A stretch of 64,000 bases of DNA. Source: Actinoplanes derwentensis (lineage in GTDB: Bacteria > Actinomycetota > Actinomycetes > Mycobacteriales > Micromonosporaceae). The DNA lies in contig NZ_LT629758.1 in assembly GCF_900104725.1 (NCBI RefSeq), forward strand, positions 8,084,001-8,148,000, read 5' to 3'. The stretch's first letter is position 1, and each line of letters begins with the position of its first letter. This document shows, piece by piece, positions 43,739 to 53,285 of this stretch. The position numbers and the translations under genes were made by a program. Under the pieces are notes generated by a model, which saw nothing but the letters and a program-made list of their open reading frames with translations, ran no database searches and had not been told where the DNA came from.

Positions 43739-44908
43739 TCAGACGTACCGTTCCAGGATGGAGGCCTCGGCCAACCGGGACAGGCCCTCGCGGACTCCGC
43801 GGGCTCGGGCGTCGCCGACGCCCTCGACGGCCTGCAGGTCTTCGACGGTGGCGCCCAGCAGGCGCTGCAGGCTGCCGAAGTGGTCGACCAAGCGGTCGAC
43901 GATCTGGGCCGGGAGCCGCGGGACCTTGGCGAGCAGCCGGAAGCCGCGTGGTGAGACGGCCGAGTCCAGCGAATCGGAGGCGCCGGGGTAGCCGATGGCC
44001 TTGGCGACCGCGACCAGGTCGATCATCTCGGTGGCGGTGAGCAGGTCGAGTTCGACCAGCGCCTCGTCGAGGGTGCGAGCCTTGCGGCCGGTCGGCAGGT
44101 AGTCGCGGATGACCAGGGTGCGGTCGGCGTCGACACCGGCCATCAGCTCGTCGAGCTGGAGGGCGAGCAAGCGGCCGTCGGTGCCGAGCTCCACCACGTA
44201 GCCGGAGATCTCGTCGGCGATCCGGCGCACCATCTCCAGTCGCTGGACCACGGCGACGGCGTCACGGACCGTAACCAGGTCTTCGATCTCCAAGGCGGAG
44301 AGGGTGCCGGACACTTCGTCGAGGCGGAGTTTGTAGCGCTCCAGGGTGGCGAGCGCCTGGTTGGCCCGGGACAGGATGGCGGCCGAGTCGTCGAGGACGT
44401 GCCGCTGCCCGTTCACATAGAGCCCGATGATGTGCATCGACTGGCTCACCGAGATCACCGGGAAGCCGGACTGTTTCGCCACCCGCTCGGCGGTGCGGTG
44501 CCGGGTACCGGACTCCTCGGACGGGATCGACGGGTCCGGCATCAGGTGCACGGCGGCCCGCACTATTCGGGTGCCGTCGCTGGACATGACCACCGCGCCG
44601 TCCATCTTGCACAGCTCACGCAGCCGGGTCGCGGAGAACTCCACATCGAGCGGGAACCCGCCGGTGCAGATGGTCTCCACGATCGGGTCGTAACCGAGCA
44701 CGATCAGCGCGCCGGTGCGGCCGCGCAGGATGCGCTCCAGACCGTCGCGCAGCGCGGTGCCGGGGGCCATCAGAGCCAGATTGGCCCGGAGCGGTTCGTT
44801 CGCACCGCCTGTCAGGGCCGGTGTCATCGCGCGATGCCCCGCTCCGTTGACGCCGGGACGTGGCGGTGAACTGGTGGCGGGCTTGGAGGCATCGCGGTCG
44901 AGCGGCAC
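43739..44908 (-). CDS. disA: DNA integrity scanning diadenylate cyclase
   Basis: Makes the second messenger c-di-AMP from ATP and scans DNA for lesions. 389 residues: N-terminal cyclase domain with [11 protein letters not shown] (DGA 103-105) and [11 protein letters not shown] (RHR 136-138), a helical spine, and a C-terminal helix-hairpin-helix ([20 protein letters not shown]). The first 28 residues are an extra variable tail; the start may be later. Lies downstream of radA on the same strand; disA and radA products work together in several bacteria. Confidence 0.96.
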   Translation of the reverse strand: MPLDRDASKPATSSPPRPGVNGAGHRAMTPALTGGANEPLRANLALMAPGTALRDGLERILRGRTGALIVLGYDPIVETICTGGFPLDVEFSATRLRELCKMDGAVVMSSDGTRIVRAAVHLMPDPSIPSEESGTRHRTAERVAKQSGFPVISVSQSMHIIGLYVNGQRHVLDDSAAILSRANQALATLERYKLRLDEVSGTLSALEIEDLVTVRDAVAVVQRLEMVRRIADEISGYVVELGTDGRLLALQLDELMAGVDADRTLVIRDYLPTGRKARTLDEALVELDLLTATEMIDLVAVAKAIGYPGASDSLDSAVSPRGFRLLAKVPRLPAQIVDRLVDHFGSLQRLLGATVEDLQAVEGVGDARARGVREGLSRLAEASILERYV

Positions 44909-44995
44909 CCGGACATTCTACGGACTGTCATCCACGCCAACGAGGTATGGCTCAATGAATGCTCCGTAGCGTGATGAATCGTGACTCAGCGTCGA

Positions 44996-46417
44996 TCAAC
45001 GTGAGCTGTGCTCGGCCGCGGCGCGGGCCGCACTCTGCAATGCCGACTGCAGGTTGCCGACCTCGACGACCTGCATGCCCTTGGGCGTGCCGTCCGAACC
45101 GTCCGGCCCACACCCGGTGGGCACCAGTGCGACCTTGAAACCGAGCCGTGCCGCTTCGGCGAGCCGCCGCCCGACCGCACCCACCCGGCGGATCTCCCCG
45201 GTCAGGCCGACCTCGCCGATCGCTACCAGATGCGGTGCCATCGCCAGGTCGAGGCCACCGGACGCGACCGCCAGAGCCATCGCCAGGTCGGCCGACGGCT
45301 CGGTCAGCCGGATGCCGCCCACAGTAGCCGCGAACACCTCACGGTTGTAGAGCTTGAGCTGTTTGGTACGCCGCTCCAGCACCGCCAGCACCATGGCGAG
45401 CCGCGCGTGGTCGAGCCCGGAGACGGTGCGCCGGGGTGATCCCTGCACCTCGGCCCCGATCAGCGCCTGCACCTCGGTGACCAGCGCCCGCCGGCCCTCC
45501 ATCGCCACCGTGACGCAGGTGCCCGGCACCGGCTCCTGATAGCGGGTGAGGAACAACCCGGACGGGTCGGGCAGGCTGGTGATGCCGCCCTCGTGCATCT
45601 CGAAACAGCCCACCTCGTCGGCGGCGCCGAACCGGTTCTTCACCCCACGGACCAGGCGCAACGACGAATGCTTGTCACCCTCGAAGTGGAGCACCACGTC
45701 GACCAGGTGCTCCAGCACCCGGGGCCCGGCCACCTGACCGTCCTTGGTGACGTGGCCGACCAGCACGATGGCGATGCCCCGCTCCTTGGCGATCGCGACC
45801 AGGGCGGCGGTGACCGCGCGGACCTGGGTGACACCGCCGGGAACGCCCTCGGTGCCGGGCGCGGAGACGGTCTGCACCGAGTCGAGCACCAGCAGACCGG
45901 GCCGGACCGCGTCCAGGTGACCGATCACCGTCCCCAGATCGTTCTCCGAGGCCAGGAAGAGTTTCTCGTGCAGGGCGTCGAGTCGCTCGGCGCGCAGCCG
46001 CACCTGGCTGACCGACTCCTCACCACTGACCACCAGAGAGGGGGTGCCGGCGCCGACGGCCCACTGCTGGGCCACGTCGAGCAGCAGCGTGGACTTGCCC
46101 ACACCGGGCTCACCGGCGAGCAGCACCACCGCGCCGGGCACCAGGCCGCCGCCGAGAACCCGGTCGAGCTCGCTGACACCGGTCGGGATGGCCCGGGCCG
46201 GGGCCACGCTGATCTGTGCGATCGGGCGGGCCGGCTCGGCCGGCATCCGGGAGCTGACCACCCGGCCGGAGACCGGAACGGTCACCGTGGACTCGATGAT
46301 CGAGCCCCACTCGCCACAGTCCGGACAGCGCCCCAGCCACTTGGGCGGCTGATGGCCACAGGCGTCACAGACGTACGAGGCCCGGGGTGCCTTGGCGGTG
46401 GAACGGGAGGTGGTCAC
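44996..46417 (-). CDS. radA: DNA repair protein RadA
   Basis: 473 residues. Zinc finger Cys17-x2-Cys20 ... Cys31-x2-Cys34, RecA-like domain with Walker A AGEPGVGKSTLL (101-112), the RadA-specific KNRFG (in VKNRFGAADEVG near 258), and a Lon-like C-terminal domain. It promotes branch migration during recombinational repair. In operon with the upstream lipoprotein gene (36-nt gap) and disA (87-nt gap). Confidence 0.96.
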   Translation of the reverse strand: MTTSRSTAKAPRASYVCDACGHQPPKWLGRCPDCGEWGSIIESTVTVPVSGRVVSSRMPAEPARPIAQISVAPARAIPTGVSELDRVLGGGLVPGAVVLLAGEPGVGKSTLLLDVAQQWAVGAGTPSLVVSGEESVSQVRLRAERLDALHEKLFLASENDLGTVIGHLDAVRPGLLVLDSVQTVSAPGTEGVPGGVTQVRAVTAALVAIAKERGIAIVLVGHVTKDGQVAGPRVLEHLVDVVLHFEGDKHSSLRLVRGVKNRFGAADEVGCFEMHEGGITSLPDPSGLFLTRYQEPVPGTCVTVAMEGRRALVTEVQALIGAEVQGSPRRTVSGLDHARLAMVLAVLERRTKQLKLYNREVFAATVGGIRLTEPSADLAMALAVASGGLDLAMAPHLVAIGEVGLTGEIRRVGAVGRRLAEAARLGFKVALVPTGCGPDGSDGTPKGMQVVEVGNLQSALQSAARAAAEHSSR

Positions 46418-46452
46418 CCCGACAAGCTAGCTCGCGGGTACGACATACCCGT

Positions 46453-47145
46453 TCAGTGGCCGCCCTCGGCCTCTTCGATCTCGGCCGAGCCGCGCGGCGC
46501 GGGGGTCAGCGGGGAGGCGACCGGCGCCTCCACGTTCAGCTTGGCGTCGCCGTTGCTGAACTCGAAGACCAGGGCGACGGCCATGCCCGGCTTCAGTTCC
46601 TCCTGGAGACCGAGGATCTGGAGCTGGCTGGCGTCGGTCGGCCGGAACACCGCCGAACCCTGCGGACCGATCTTGATCTGGGCGGGCTGCACCGAGGTCG
46701 CCGGCTCCGCGGGCGGAGTGCTGGCCTCGGGCTCGGCGGACGCACCCGAGGAGGGCTCGCCCGATGCCGGGGTGCCGACCTGACCGGGTGTCGTGACGGT
46801 CGCGGTGCTCACGAAGCCGACCCGGGTGCCGGTGACGACCTGGGGCCGCTCCACCGGCTGCGGGCTGATCGTGACGGTGACCGCCTCGTTGCTCTGGTTG
46901 TAGAGGTTGACCTCGAGCGGAGCATCCTCCTGCGCGTGGTAGCCCTCGACCCCGTTGTACTCCACCTGCAGGTTGCGGATGAGCACGCTGCCGTTCTCGG
47001 ACTGGGCGTTGACGCCGGCGATCGGCGTGTCCAGGATGGCGGTTTCGGCGACCTGACCGGCCGAGCATCCGCCCAGAGCAAGGGCAGCGACCGTGGCGGC
47101 ACCCGCGACCAGTGTGGCGCGACGGGTTCCCAGCGAGCGCATCAC
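46453..47145 (-). CDS. Lipoprotein (LpqE-like position)
   Basis: 230 residues with signal peptide and lipobox LALGGC (Cys27). The mature part has two beta-rich halves around a Pro/Ala/Glu-rich linker (about 115-150). Same place as LpqE (Rv3584) before radA in mycobacteria. The second half (IKIGPQGSAVFRP, LKPGMAVALVFEFSNG) recalls PCu(A)C-type copper-binding domains but without the full His/Met set. Function unknown. Confidence 0.82.
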   Translation of the reverse strand: MMRSLGTRRATLVAGAATVAALALGGCSAGQVAETAILDTPIAGVNAQSENGSVLIRNLQVEYNGVEGYHAQEDAPLEVNLYNQSNEAVTVTISPQPVERPQVVTGTRVGFVSTATVTTPGQVGTPASGEPSSGASAEPEASTPPAEPATSVQPAQIKIGPQGSAVFRPTDASQLQILGLQEELKPGMAVALVFEFSNGDAKLNVEAPVASPLTPAPRGSAEIEEAEGGH

Positions 47146-47235
47146 GATCCTCCAAATAGAGACACCAAGGTGTTAGATCAGCGTAGTGGGCGCCGATCGG
47201 CCGCGTGCGGGGACCCATCCATCAGGCCTCGGAGA

Positions 47236-48063
47236 TCACGTCACCCGGCCGCTGACGACCAGCAGGACCACGTCGATCAGGGCGACCACGATGACCGCCC
47301 GGAAGAGCGCGACCGGCCGGCCGGCGGTGCGCCGGGCGGCGTACCAGCCCACTGGAAGGACCAAGGCGGCGGCCGCGCCCGCCGCCAGACCCGGCCAGGA
47401 CGGCGGCCCGGGCGGCCCGAGGACCAGGGTGACCGTCGCGCCCAGCAGGAGCACCGCCGCGGCCAGTTGGGATCCGGCGGAGCCGATCCGGTGTGGCAGC
47501 CCGCGCACCCCGGTGGCCGCGTCGTCGGCCAGGTCCGGCAGCACGTTGGCGAAGTGGGCGCCACCGCCGAGCAGTGCCCCGGCCAGAACCAGCCACACCG
47601 GTGGCGCCGGCCGACCGGGTAGCGCGAGCACTACGAAGGCGGGCAGGAGACCGAAACTGATCAGGTATGGCACGATCGAGAACGCGGTGTTCTTCAGCGG
47701 CCAGTCGTAGAGCAGTGCGGATCCGAGCGCCACCGAGATCGCCAGCGTGGCCGGGAGCCCCAGCGGCAGCGCGAACAGTGGCACGGCCAGCGCCGCGACC
47801 ACCCCGGCCACCCCGACCGCCCGCGCCGAGATCGCGCCCGTAGTGATCGGCTTGTCCCGGCGGCCACTGGCCCGGTCCCGGTCGGCGTCCAGCCGGTCGT
47901 TGACCCAGCCGACCGCGAGCTGACTGGCCGCCACCGCCGCCGCGATCGCCGCGAGCCGCCATCCGCGATGGCCCACTCCCAGCGCGAGCAGGGTGATGGC
48001 GAGGGTGACGCCGCCGCCGGGTTCCGGATGTGACGATCTGAGCAGTGCGAGCACACGGGACAT
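47236..48063 (-). CDS. UbiA-family prenyltransferase
   Basis: 275 residues, about eight transmembrane helices. First Asp-rich motif N55-D56-x2-D59-x3-D63 (VGWVNDRLDADRDRASG) and second DLADDAATG near 200, which bind the prenyl diphosphate through Mg. Divergent from the methyltransferase, flavoprotein and type III polyketide synthase genes, 48 nt away. Likely attaches an isoprenyl chain to the aromatic product of this cluster rather than acting in menaquinone synthesis. Confidence 0.88.
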   Translation of the reverse strand: MSRVLALLRSSHPEPGGGVTLAITLLALGVGHRGWRLAAIAAAVAASQLAVGWVNDRLDADRDRASGRRDKPITTGAISARAVGVAGVVAALAVPLFALPLGLPATLAISVALGSALLYDWPLKNTAFSIVPYLISFGLLPAFVVLALPGRPAPPVWLVLAGALLGGGAHFANVLPDLADDAATGVRGLPHRIGSAGSQLAAAVLLLGATVTLVLGPPGPPSWPGLAAGAAAALVLPVGWYAARRTAGRPVALFRAVIVVALIDVVLLVVSGRVT

Positions 48064-48111
48064 GTCTCGTAAGTGTGGCCGCCGCGGCGTTCCCGTGCCA
48101 GTCTCGATCGC

Positions 48112-48819
48112 ATGCGATCGATGCCGCGCAACGATCCACGCCAATATGACGACCTCGCCGCCGAGTGGTGGCACCCGGCCGGGCGTTTTGCTCTTCTGCA
48201 CTGGCTGGCCGCCGCCCGGGCCGCCCTGATCCCACCGGCCGGGGCACCCGGCCGGGTCCTGGTCGACGCCGGTTGCGGTGGCGGCCTGCTCGCCCCGCAC
48301 GTGCGGGACAAGGGTTACCGGCACATCGGTGTCGATCTGCGCCGGTCCGGTCTGCGGCAGGCCGCACCACGGGGCGTGACCGCGGTGAACGGTGACGTGA
48401 CCGCGTTGCCGCTGGCCGCCCGCAGTGCCGACGTGGTGGTGGCCGGCGAGATCCTGGAGCACGTCACCGACCTGCCCGCGACGGTGGCCGAACTGTGCCG
48501 GGTGCTGCGGCCCGGCGGTCTGGTGGTGCTCGACACGGTCAACGACACCGGGCTCAGCCGCCTGATCACGGTGACTCTGGCCGAGCGGTTCGGGATCGCC
48601 CCGCGGGGCCTGCACGATCCGGCGCTGTTCGTGTCACCGGTCCGCCTGGTCGCCGAGTTCGCCCGGTGCGGGGTGACGCTGACCGTGCGCGGGGTGCGCC
48701 CCAGTCTGCGCGGGCTGTTCCGCTGGCTGGTGCTGCGGCAGGCGGTGGACGGGCCACGGATCCGGCCGACCTTCTCCACCGCGGTGCTCTACCAGGGGAC
48801 GGGCCGTCATGCTGGCTGA
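48112..48819 (+). CDS. UbiG-like methyltransferase
   Basis: About 235 residues (start at ATG 48112 or 48121). SAM motif VLVDAGCGGGLLAPHVRDKG, acidic HIGVDLRRSG, and the motif VVAGEILEHVTDLPATVAELCRVLRPGG typical of UbiG/UbiE O-methyltransferases acting on phenolic rings. First plus-strand gene of the cluster; overlaps the flavoprotein gene by 11 nt. Probably methylates a hydroxyl of the polyketide-derived ring. Confidence 0.88.
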   Translation: MRSMPRNDPRQYDDLAAEWWHPAGRFALLHWLAAARAALIPPAGAPGRVLVDAGCGGGLLAPHVRDKGYRHIGVDLRRSGLRQAAPRGVTAVNGDVTALPLAARSADVVVAGEILEHVTDLPATVAELCRVLRPGGLVVLDTVNDTGLSRLITVTLAERFGIAPRGLHDPALFVSPVRLVAEFARCGVTLTVRGVRPSLRGLFRWLVLRQAVDGPRIRPTFSTAVLYQGTGRHAG

Positions 48820-49963
48820 AGCGCGGCGGTTGGCTCCCCGTTTCGCGGCCCGGGCGGCGGCCTCCGACCGGGATGGCTGTTTCCCGGTGGACGACTTCGC
48901 CGAACTCGGGTCCGCCGGGTTCTTCGGCCTGCTGGTTCCGGCCAAGCTGGGTGGGGCGGGCGCGGGCTTCGCGGAGTACGCCGAGGTCGCCTACGAACTG
49001 GCCCGTGGCAACGGCGCCACCGCCCTGGTCTTCAACATGCACGCCTCGGTGACCGGTGCTCTCGGCGGGATCAGTGACGAGCTGGCCGAGGCGCTCGGAC
49101 TGCCGCCGGGGGCGCTGACCGCCCGGGACGAGTTCCTGAAAGCGGCGGCGGGCGGCTCCTGGTACGCGGTGGCGATGAGCGAACGCGGGGCCGGCTCCCG
49201 GCTGTCCCGGATGAGCACCACCTACCAGCCGGTCGACGGCGGCTACCGGATCACCGGGGCCAAGACGTTCTGCTCGGGAGCGGGCCACGCCGACGCCTAT
49301 CTGATCGCCGCTCGCAGTGCCGATGATCCGGCCCGGGTCTCCCAGTTCCTGGTGCCGGCCGGTGACGGGCTGCGGGTCGAACCCACCTGGGACGCGCTCG
49401 GCATGCGTGCCACCGGCTCACACGACCTGCACGTCGACGTCACGGTGCCGGCCTCGGCGCTGCTCGGCGGTATGGAGGGGCTGGCGCTGGTGGCGGCCCA
49501 GCTCGCGCCGCACTGGATGGTGGCCAGCTACGCCGCCGTCTACGTGGGAGTGGCCCGGGCCGCCGTCGACGCCGCGATCGACCACGTCAACGCCCGTGGT
49601 CTGGCCGGGCTCCCGGCGGTGCGGTCCCGGATCGGCCGGGCCGACGCCGCGGTGTCCGCCGCGCACCTGACCGTCCGGGAGGCGGCCCGCCGGGTCGACG
49701 AGGCACCCGGTGAGGCCGAGACGAACCGCTGGGTGTGGCGGGCCAAACTGCTCGCCGGAACCACCGCGGCCGAGGTCGCCGCGTCGATGCTGGAGGCGGC
49801 CGGCACGTCCGCGATGCGCCGCGGCCACCCGCTGGAACGCCTCTACCGGGATGCCCGCGCCGGCTCGCTGCAACCGGCTACCAGCGACGTCTGCGCCGAC
49901 TGGCTCGGCGTGGACGCGCTCGGCGGCGACCCGGACGCCGACGGTGTGGCGCCCCGGTGGTGA
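48809..49963 (+). CDS. Acyl-CoA-dehydrogenase-fold flavoprotein
   Basis: 384 residues with N-terminal helical, middle beta (AMSERGAGSRLSRM; ITGAKTFCSGAGHAD) and C-terminal helical domains. The C-terminal block that in true acyl-CoA dehydrogenases contains the catalytic Glu (Y-E-G-T) reads YRDARAGSLQPATSDVC, so the base is absent. That pattern is known in flavin monooxygenases of the same fold, hence a ring hydroxylation (or prenyl-chain reduction) is plausible. Start overlaps the methyltransferase; stop overlaps the polyketide synthase start. Confidence 0.8.
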   Translation: MLAEARRLAPRFAARAAASDRDGCFPVDDFAELGSAGFFGLLVPAKLGGAGAGFAEYAEVAYELARGNGATALVFNMHASVTGALGGISDELAEALGLPPGALTARDEFLKAAAGGSWYAVAMSERGAGSRLSRMSTTYQPVDGGYRITGAKTFCSGAGHADAYLIAARSADDPARVSQFLVPAGDGLRVEPTWDALGMRATGSHDLHVDVTVPASALLGGMEGLALVAAQLAPHWMVASYAAVYVGVARAAVDAAIDHVNARGLAGLPAVRSRIGRADAAVSAAHLTVREAARRVDEAPGEAETNRWVWRAKLLAGTTAAEVAASMLEAAGTSAMRRGHPLERLYRDARAGSLQPATSDVCADWLGVDALGGDPDADGVAPRW

Positions 49964-51021
49964 CCGGCCCGGTGATCGCCGGCATCGGGGTGGCCCTGCC
50001 GCCGTCGGCCCGCCAGGACGACCTCTGGGACGGCTACTTCAGTCGGCACTACGCCGGCCCGCGGGCGGCCCTGGCACGCCGGATCTTCGCCAACTCCGGG
50101 GTGCGGACCCGGCAGTCCGTGGTGAGCCCGCTGCTGGAGGACGTCTCCGGCTGGTCCACCGAGCGCCGGATGCGCCGGTACCAGGCCGAGGCGATACCGC
50201 TGGGCAAGGCCGCGGTGAGCCGGGCACTGGAGAGTGCCGGGCTCACCGCAAGTGATCTGGGTCTTTTCGCGGTCTGCTCGTGCACCGGCTATGCCACTCC
50301 CGGACTCGACATCCTGCTGGCCCGGGATCTCGGCATGTCACCGAGCGTGCAACGGCTCTTCATCGGCCACATGGGGTGTTACGCCGCGTTACCGGGGATC
50401 GGGGTGGTCAGTGACTTCGTGACCGCACGCGGCCGGCCGGGGCTGCTGCTCTGCGCCGAGCTCACCAGCCTGCACCTGCAGCCGCCCGCTGCGCGGACGG
50501 ACATTCAGCAGATCGTCTCCCACGCGTTGTTCGCGGATGCCGCGGCCGCCGTCGTGGTCACTCCCCAATCCGAGGCCGGGTACGTCGTACGAGAGGTCGC
50601 CGCGATCACCGACACCTCCACGGCCGACCATATGACCTGGGAGATCACTGATCTGGGGTTTCGGATGGGGCTGTCGCCGAAGGTGCCGTCGGTGCTCGCC
50701 ACCCACGTCCGTGGACTGGTCCTGGAGGTGCTCGGCCGGCACGGTCTGGGTATCGCCGACGTCGACGGGTGGGCCGTGCACCCGGGCGGCCCGAAGATCC
50801 TCGACGTGGTTCAGGAGAAGCTGGGACTCGCCGGTTCCGCGCTCGCCGAGTCCCGAGGGGTACTCGCCGCGTACGGGAACTCCTCCTCACCCACCGTGTT
50901 ACTGGTGCTCGACGAACTGCTCCGCCGCCCGGTCCCACCGAGATCGATCATCATGCTCGCCTTCGGTCCCGGCCTCACCCTCTATGTCACTCTTCTGGAG
51001 GGCTCTACTCTCGCAGCGTGA
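49960..51021 (+). CDS. Type III polyketide synthase
   Basis: 353 residues from the GTG at 49960 (GTGA overlap). Chalcone-synthase-fold catalytic triad: Cys140 (HMGCYAALPG), His274 (WAVHPGGPK) and Asn307 (YGNSSSPT). Makes an alkyl-resorcinol, pyrone or related ring from a fatty starter and malonyl-CoA. With the UbiA, methyltransferase and flavoprotein genes it forms a small cluster like one reported for alkyl-O-dihydrogeranyl-methoxyhydroquinones in Actinoplanes missouriensis (from memory). Confidence 0.93.
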   Translation: MTGPVIAGIGVALPPSARQDDLWDGYFSRHYAGPRAALARRIFANSGVRTRQSVVSPLLEDVSGWSTERRMRRYQAEAIPLGKAAVSRALESAGLTASDLGLFAVCSCTGYATPGLDILLARDLGMSPSVQRLFIGHMGCYAALPGIGVVSDFVTARGRPGLLLCAELTSLHLQPPAARTDIQQIVSHALFADAAAAVVVTPQSEAGYVVREVAAITDTSTADHMTWEITDLGFRMGLSPKVPSVLATHVRGLVLEVLGRHGLGIADVDGWAVHPGGPKILDVVQEKLGLAGSALAESRGVLAAYGNSSSPTVLLVLDELLRRPVPPRSIIMLAFGPGLTLYVTLLEGSTLAA

Positions 51022-51470
51022 GCGGTGAACGGGGACGCGGTGTGGTGCTGTACGCGCTGACCGCAGTGAGCATGGTGATCGGCCTGATGTGGTGGTGGCG
51101 TGCCGCACCCCGTCAGGCCGTCGACGACCGCCTGACCAGGTGGCGGTTCACCGCTGAACAGCTGCTGCCCGACGGCGGTGATCACGAGCGGGCCAGCACC
51201 ATCCCGTTGGACGCCGGGACCCAGCACGAGGAGGCCGTCGCCGTCGACCGTGGCAACTTCCAGGTCTCGGTGGTGTGCGCCGGTGACAACGGCAGCCGGG
51301 TCCGGGTCAGCCTCGGCATCGGCGACTCCGGCCGGGGCCTGCGCTGCTCCGGCTCCCGGACGCCGGAAGTCTTCAGCGTCGGCCTGGCGCACGAACTCCA
51401 TCTGACCGTCACCGTCGAGTCCACCACCCCGATCGTCTTTCGTTACACCCTGCAGCGCGCCAACGGGTGA
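51018..51470 (+). CDS. Small membrane-anchored protein
   Basis: 150 residues from the GTG at 51018 overlapping the polyketide synthase stop. One transmembrane helix (about 9-27, ending MWWWRAAPRQ), then an extracytoplasmic beta-rich domain with two cysteines (VVCAGD; LRCSGS). No family recognised. Same operon as the polyketide genes by overlap, but its role there is unknown. Confidence 0.68.
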   Translation: MSGERGRGVVLYALTAVSMVIGLMWWWRAAPRQAVDDRLTRWRFTAEQLLPDGGDHERASTIPLDAGTQHEEAVAVDRGNFQVSVVCAGDNGSRVRVSLGIGDSGRGLRCSGSRTPEVFSVGLAHELHLTVTVESTTPIVFRYTLQRANG

Positions 51471-51611
51471 TCCCGGGAGGGTTACGTCTCGGCCGTCGCC
51501 TCCGCCCGGCGGTCGTGGGGTGACCTTGCGTCGCGCGGACGTCGCGTGGGGCTGCGGGACCCGTGATTTCGGCGGGACATGCTGGTCCGTACCAGAAAGG
51601 GGTTTTGGTCT

Positions 51612-52424
51612 TTATAGGCGCGCGAGGTCGGGGCGGATCGTTTCGATCGAGGCGGTCCGGGGGTGGATCCGGACTATCTCGCCGGTCTTGTCGACCAGGA
51701 TCGCCGCGGCGGTGCCGTCGGGGTCGGAGAGGTCCAGTTGGTGGCGGAGCGTGTCGGTGCGGTCCTGCAGGAACGTGACGGTCTTGCCGCCGGCGTGTGC
51801 GGTGGGGAGTGTGGGCAGGACGCCCGCGGAGACCGGTGGGCTCGCGGAGAGGCTGCTAGTGGTGGTCGACGGGCTCGCCGAGAGGCCTCTCGTGGTGATC
51901 ACCAGGACCGTGACGCCGGGGGCGGCGGCGGCCACCGTGTCGTCGAGCAGCCGCGCGCAGTCGCAACCGTCGGTGAGCAGCAGGACCGCGGGGAGGCTGC
52001 CCAGGATCGAGGCGCTCTGGCCGTCGGCGCCGATCAGGTCGAGCGCGGGCAGTCGGCCGACCCGGCTCTCGGTGGTGCCGGAGGTGCGCTGGGTGGCCGG
52101 CTGCCGGGCCGGGCCGGGCCAGGCCGAGGCGAAGAGGCTCGCGATGGTGACCAGGACCGCCACCGAGACGATCAGGGCGGGTGTGCGCATCAGGAGGGAA
52201 CCGAATCGGCGGGTCCGGCGGATCGCGGGCCGGCGCACGAACAGCTGCCAGCGGGTGAGTGGCGGGCCGGTGCGCAGTTCGGCGCGAACCGCCTCGACCT
52301 CGTCGGCCAGCTCCGAGAGGTCGTCGGGAATGACGATGACCCCCCACTCCTCGGGAAGGTCCGGGAGGTCGTCGGGGGACTCGCCCCCGGGCGGCCTGCC
52401 GTCGTTGTCGCTCGCGCCAGCCAT
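51612..52424 (-). CDS. Membrane-anchored thioredoxin-like protein
   Basis: 270 residues: acidic N-terminal cytoplasmic part (1-70), a transmembrane helix (about 82-102), then a thioredoxin-like domain (about 125-270) with LPALDLIGADGQSASI, LLLTDGCDCARLL and AAILVDKTGEIVRIHP. The site reads C-D-C rather than CxxC. A beta-propellerless TlpA/ResA-like redox role is possible. Divergent from carD with 350 nt between. Confidence 0.75.
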   Translation of the reverse strand: MAGASDNDGRPPGGESPDDLPDLPEEWGVIVIPDDLSELADEVEAVRAELRTGPPLTRWQLFVRRPAIRRTRRFGSLLMRTPALIVSVAVLVTIASLFASAWPGPARQPATQRTSGTTESRVGRLPALDLIGADGQSASILGSLPAVLLLTDGCDCARLLDDTVAAAAPGVTVLVITTRGLSASPSTTTSSLSASPPVSAGVLPTLPTAHAGGKTVTFLQDRTDTLRHQLDLSDPDGTAAAILVDKTGEIVRIHPRTASIETIRPDLARL

Positions 52425-52559
52425 GACTCAACCTCCCCCCTGGCCGACCAGATCTTGCTTCGGTCGGGGAACTTCCGTCCAGCCTCCCGCACGTGAGGCC
52501 ACATCGCCAGTGCTGCACCGATGCGGACCTTAGCGATAAGCTTGATCTGACAAAGCCAT

Positions 52560-52581
52560 CAAGTCGGGAATTCCCGACTTG
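52560..52581. promoter_or_regulatory. 22-bp perfect palindrome upstream of carD
   Basis: CAAGTCGGGAA at 52560-52570 is followed without spacer by its exact complement to 52581. It lies 194 nt before carD and 136 nt before the divergent gene, in otherwise gene-free DNA. A weaker CTTGAT...ATCAAG repeat overlaps its left side. Probably an operator; no repressor known. Confidence 0.5.
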
Positions 52582-52741
52582 GTGTGCACCGGTTGGCCGG
52601 TAAAGCCCGTCACTGTCCTGTCACTTTGAGTTACTTAGGCAGCTTCTCGCGTTGCTGTCAAGCGGTAGAAAGCCCCGTCACAGGGCCTCTGAGCTGCACT
52701 AACAGTGACCGTCAGGGCGAGACAGGGGCGCCTGAGCGTGT

Positions 52742-52768
52742 TACCCTAGACACAGCGAAAGGGGTTTC
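52742..52768 (+). promoter_or_regulatory. Possible carD promoter element and ribosome site
   Basis: TACCCT (52742-52747) could be the -10 box, and AAAGGGG at about 52758-52764 is a strong ribosome site for the ATG at 52775. No convincing -35 was found. Confidence 0.4.
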
Positions 52769-52774
52769 GAACCT

Positions 52775-53260
52775 ATGGTTTTCAGTGTCGGCGAGACCGT
52801 TGTTTACCCCCACCACGGGGCCGCACTCATCGAGGCAATCGAGACTAGGGTCATCAAGGGCGTCGAAAGGAAGTACCTCGTTCTGCGTGTCGCCCAGGGC
52901 GATCTGACTGTTCGAGTGCCCGCTGAGAACGCCGAAGAAGTCGGCGTGCGTGAAGTGGTCGGCGAGGAAGGCCTAGGCAAGGTCTTCGACGTCCTCCGTG
53001 CCCCGCACACCGAAGAGCCGACCAACTGGTCGCGGCGCTACAAGGCAAACCTGGAGAAGCTCGCTTCCGGGAACCCGCTCAAGGTCGCGGAAGTTGTTCG
53101 TGACCTTTGGCGTCGTGAGCGCGAGCGTGGCTTGTCGGCGGGCGAGAAGCGGATGCTTGCCAAGGCCCGTGACATTCTGGTCGGCGAGGTCGCCCTCGCG
53201 GAGAAGAGCACCAAGGATGAGGCCGAGGTCCTGCTCGACAAGGTCCTCACCGAGGCCTGA
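52775..53260 (+). CDS. carD: CarD-family RNA-polymerase-binding transcription factor
   Basis: 161 residues. N-terminal RNA-polymerase-interaction domain ([20 protein letters not shown], then YLVLRV) and a helical C-terminal DNA-binding domain ([36 protein letters not shown], containing the Trp that wedges at the -10 edge). CarD stabilises open complexes, essential at rRNA promoters in mycobacteria. Followed 25 nt later by ispD, as in mycobacteria. Confidence 0.97.
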   Translation: MVFSVGETVVYPHHGAALIEAIETRVIKGVERKYLVLRVAQGDLTVRVPAENAEEVGVREVVGEEGLGKVFDVLRAPHTEEPTNWSRRYKANLEKLASGNPLKVAEVVRDLWRRERERGLSAGEKRMLAKARDILVGEVALAEKSTKDEAEVLLDKVLTEA

Positions 53261-53285
53261 TCCACCGACGCCATCCTTCTTTACT

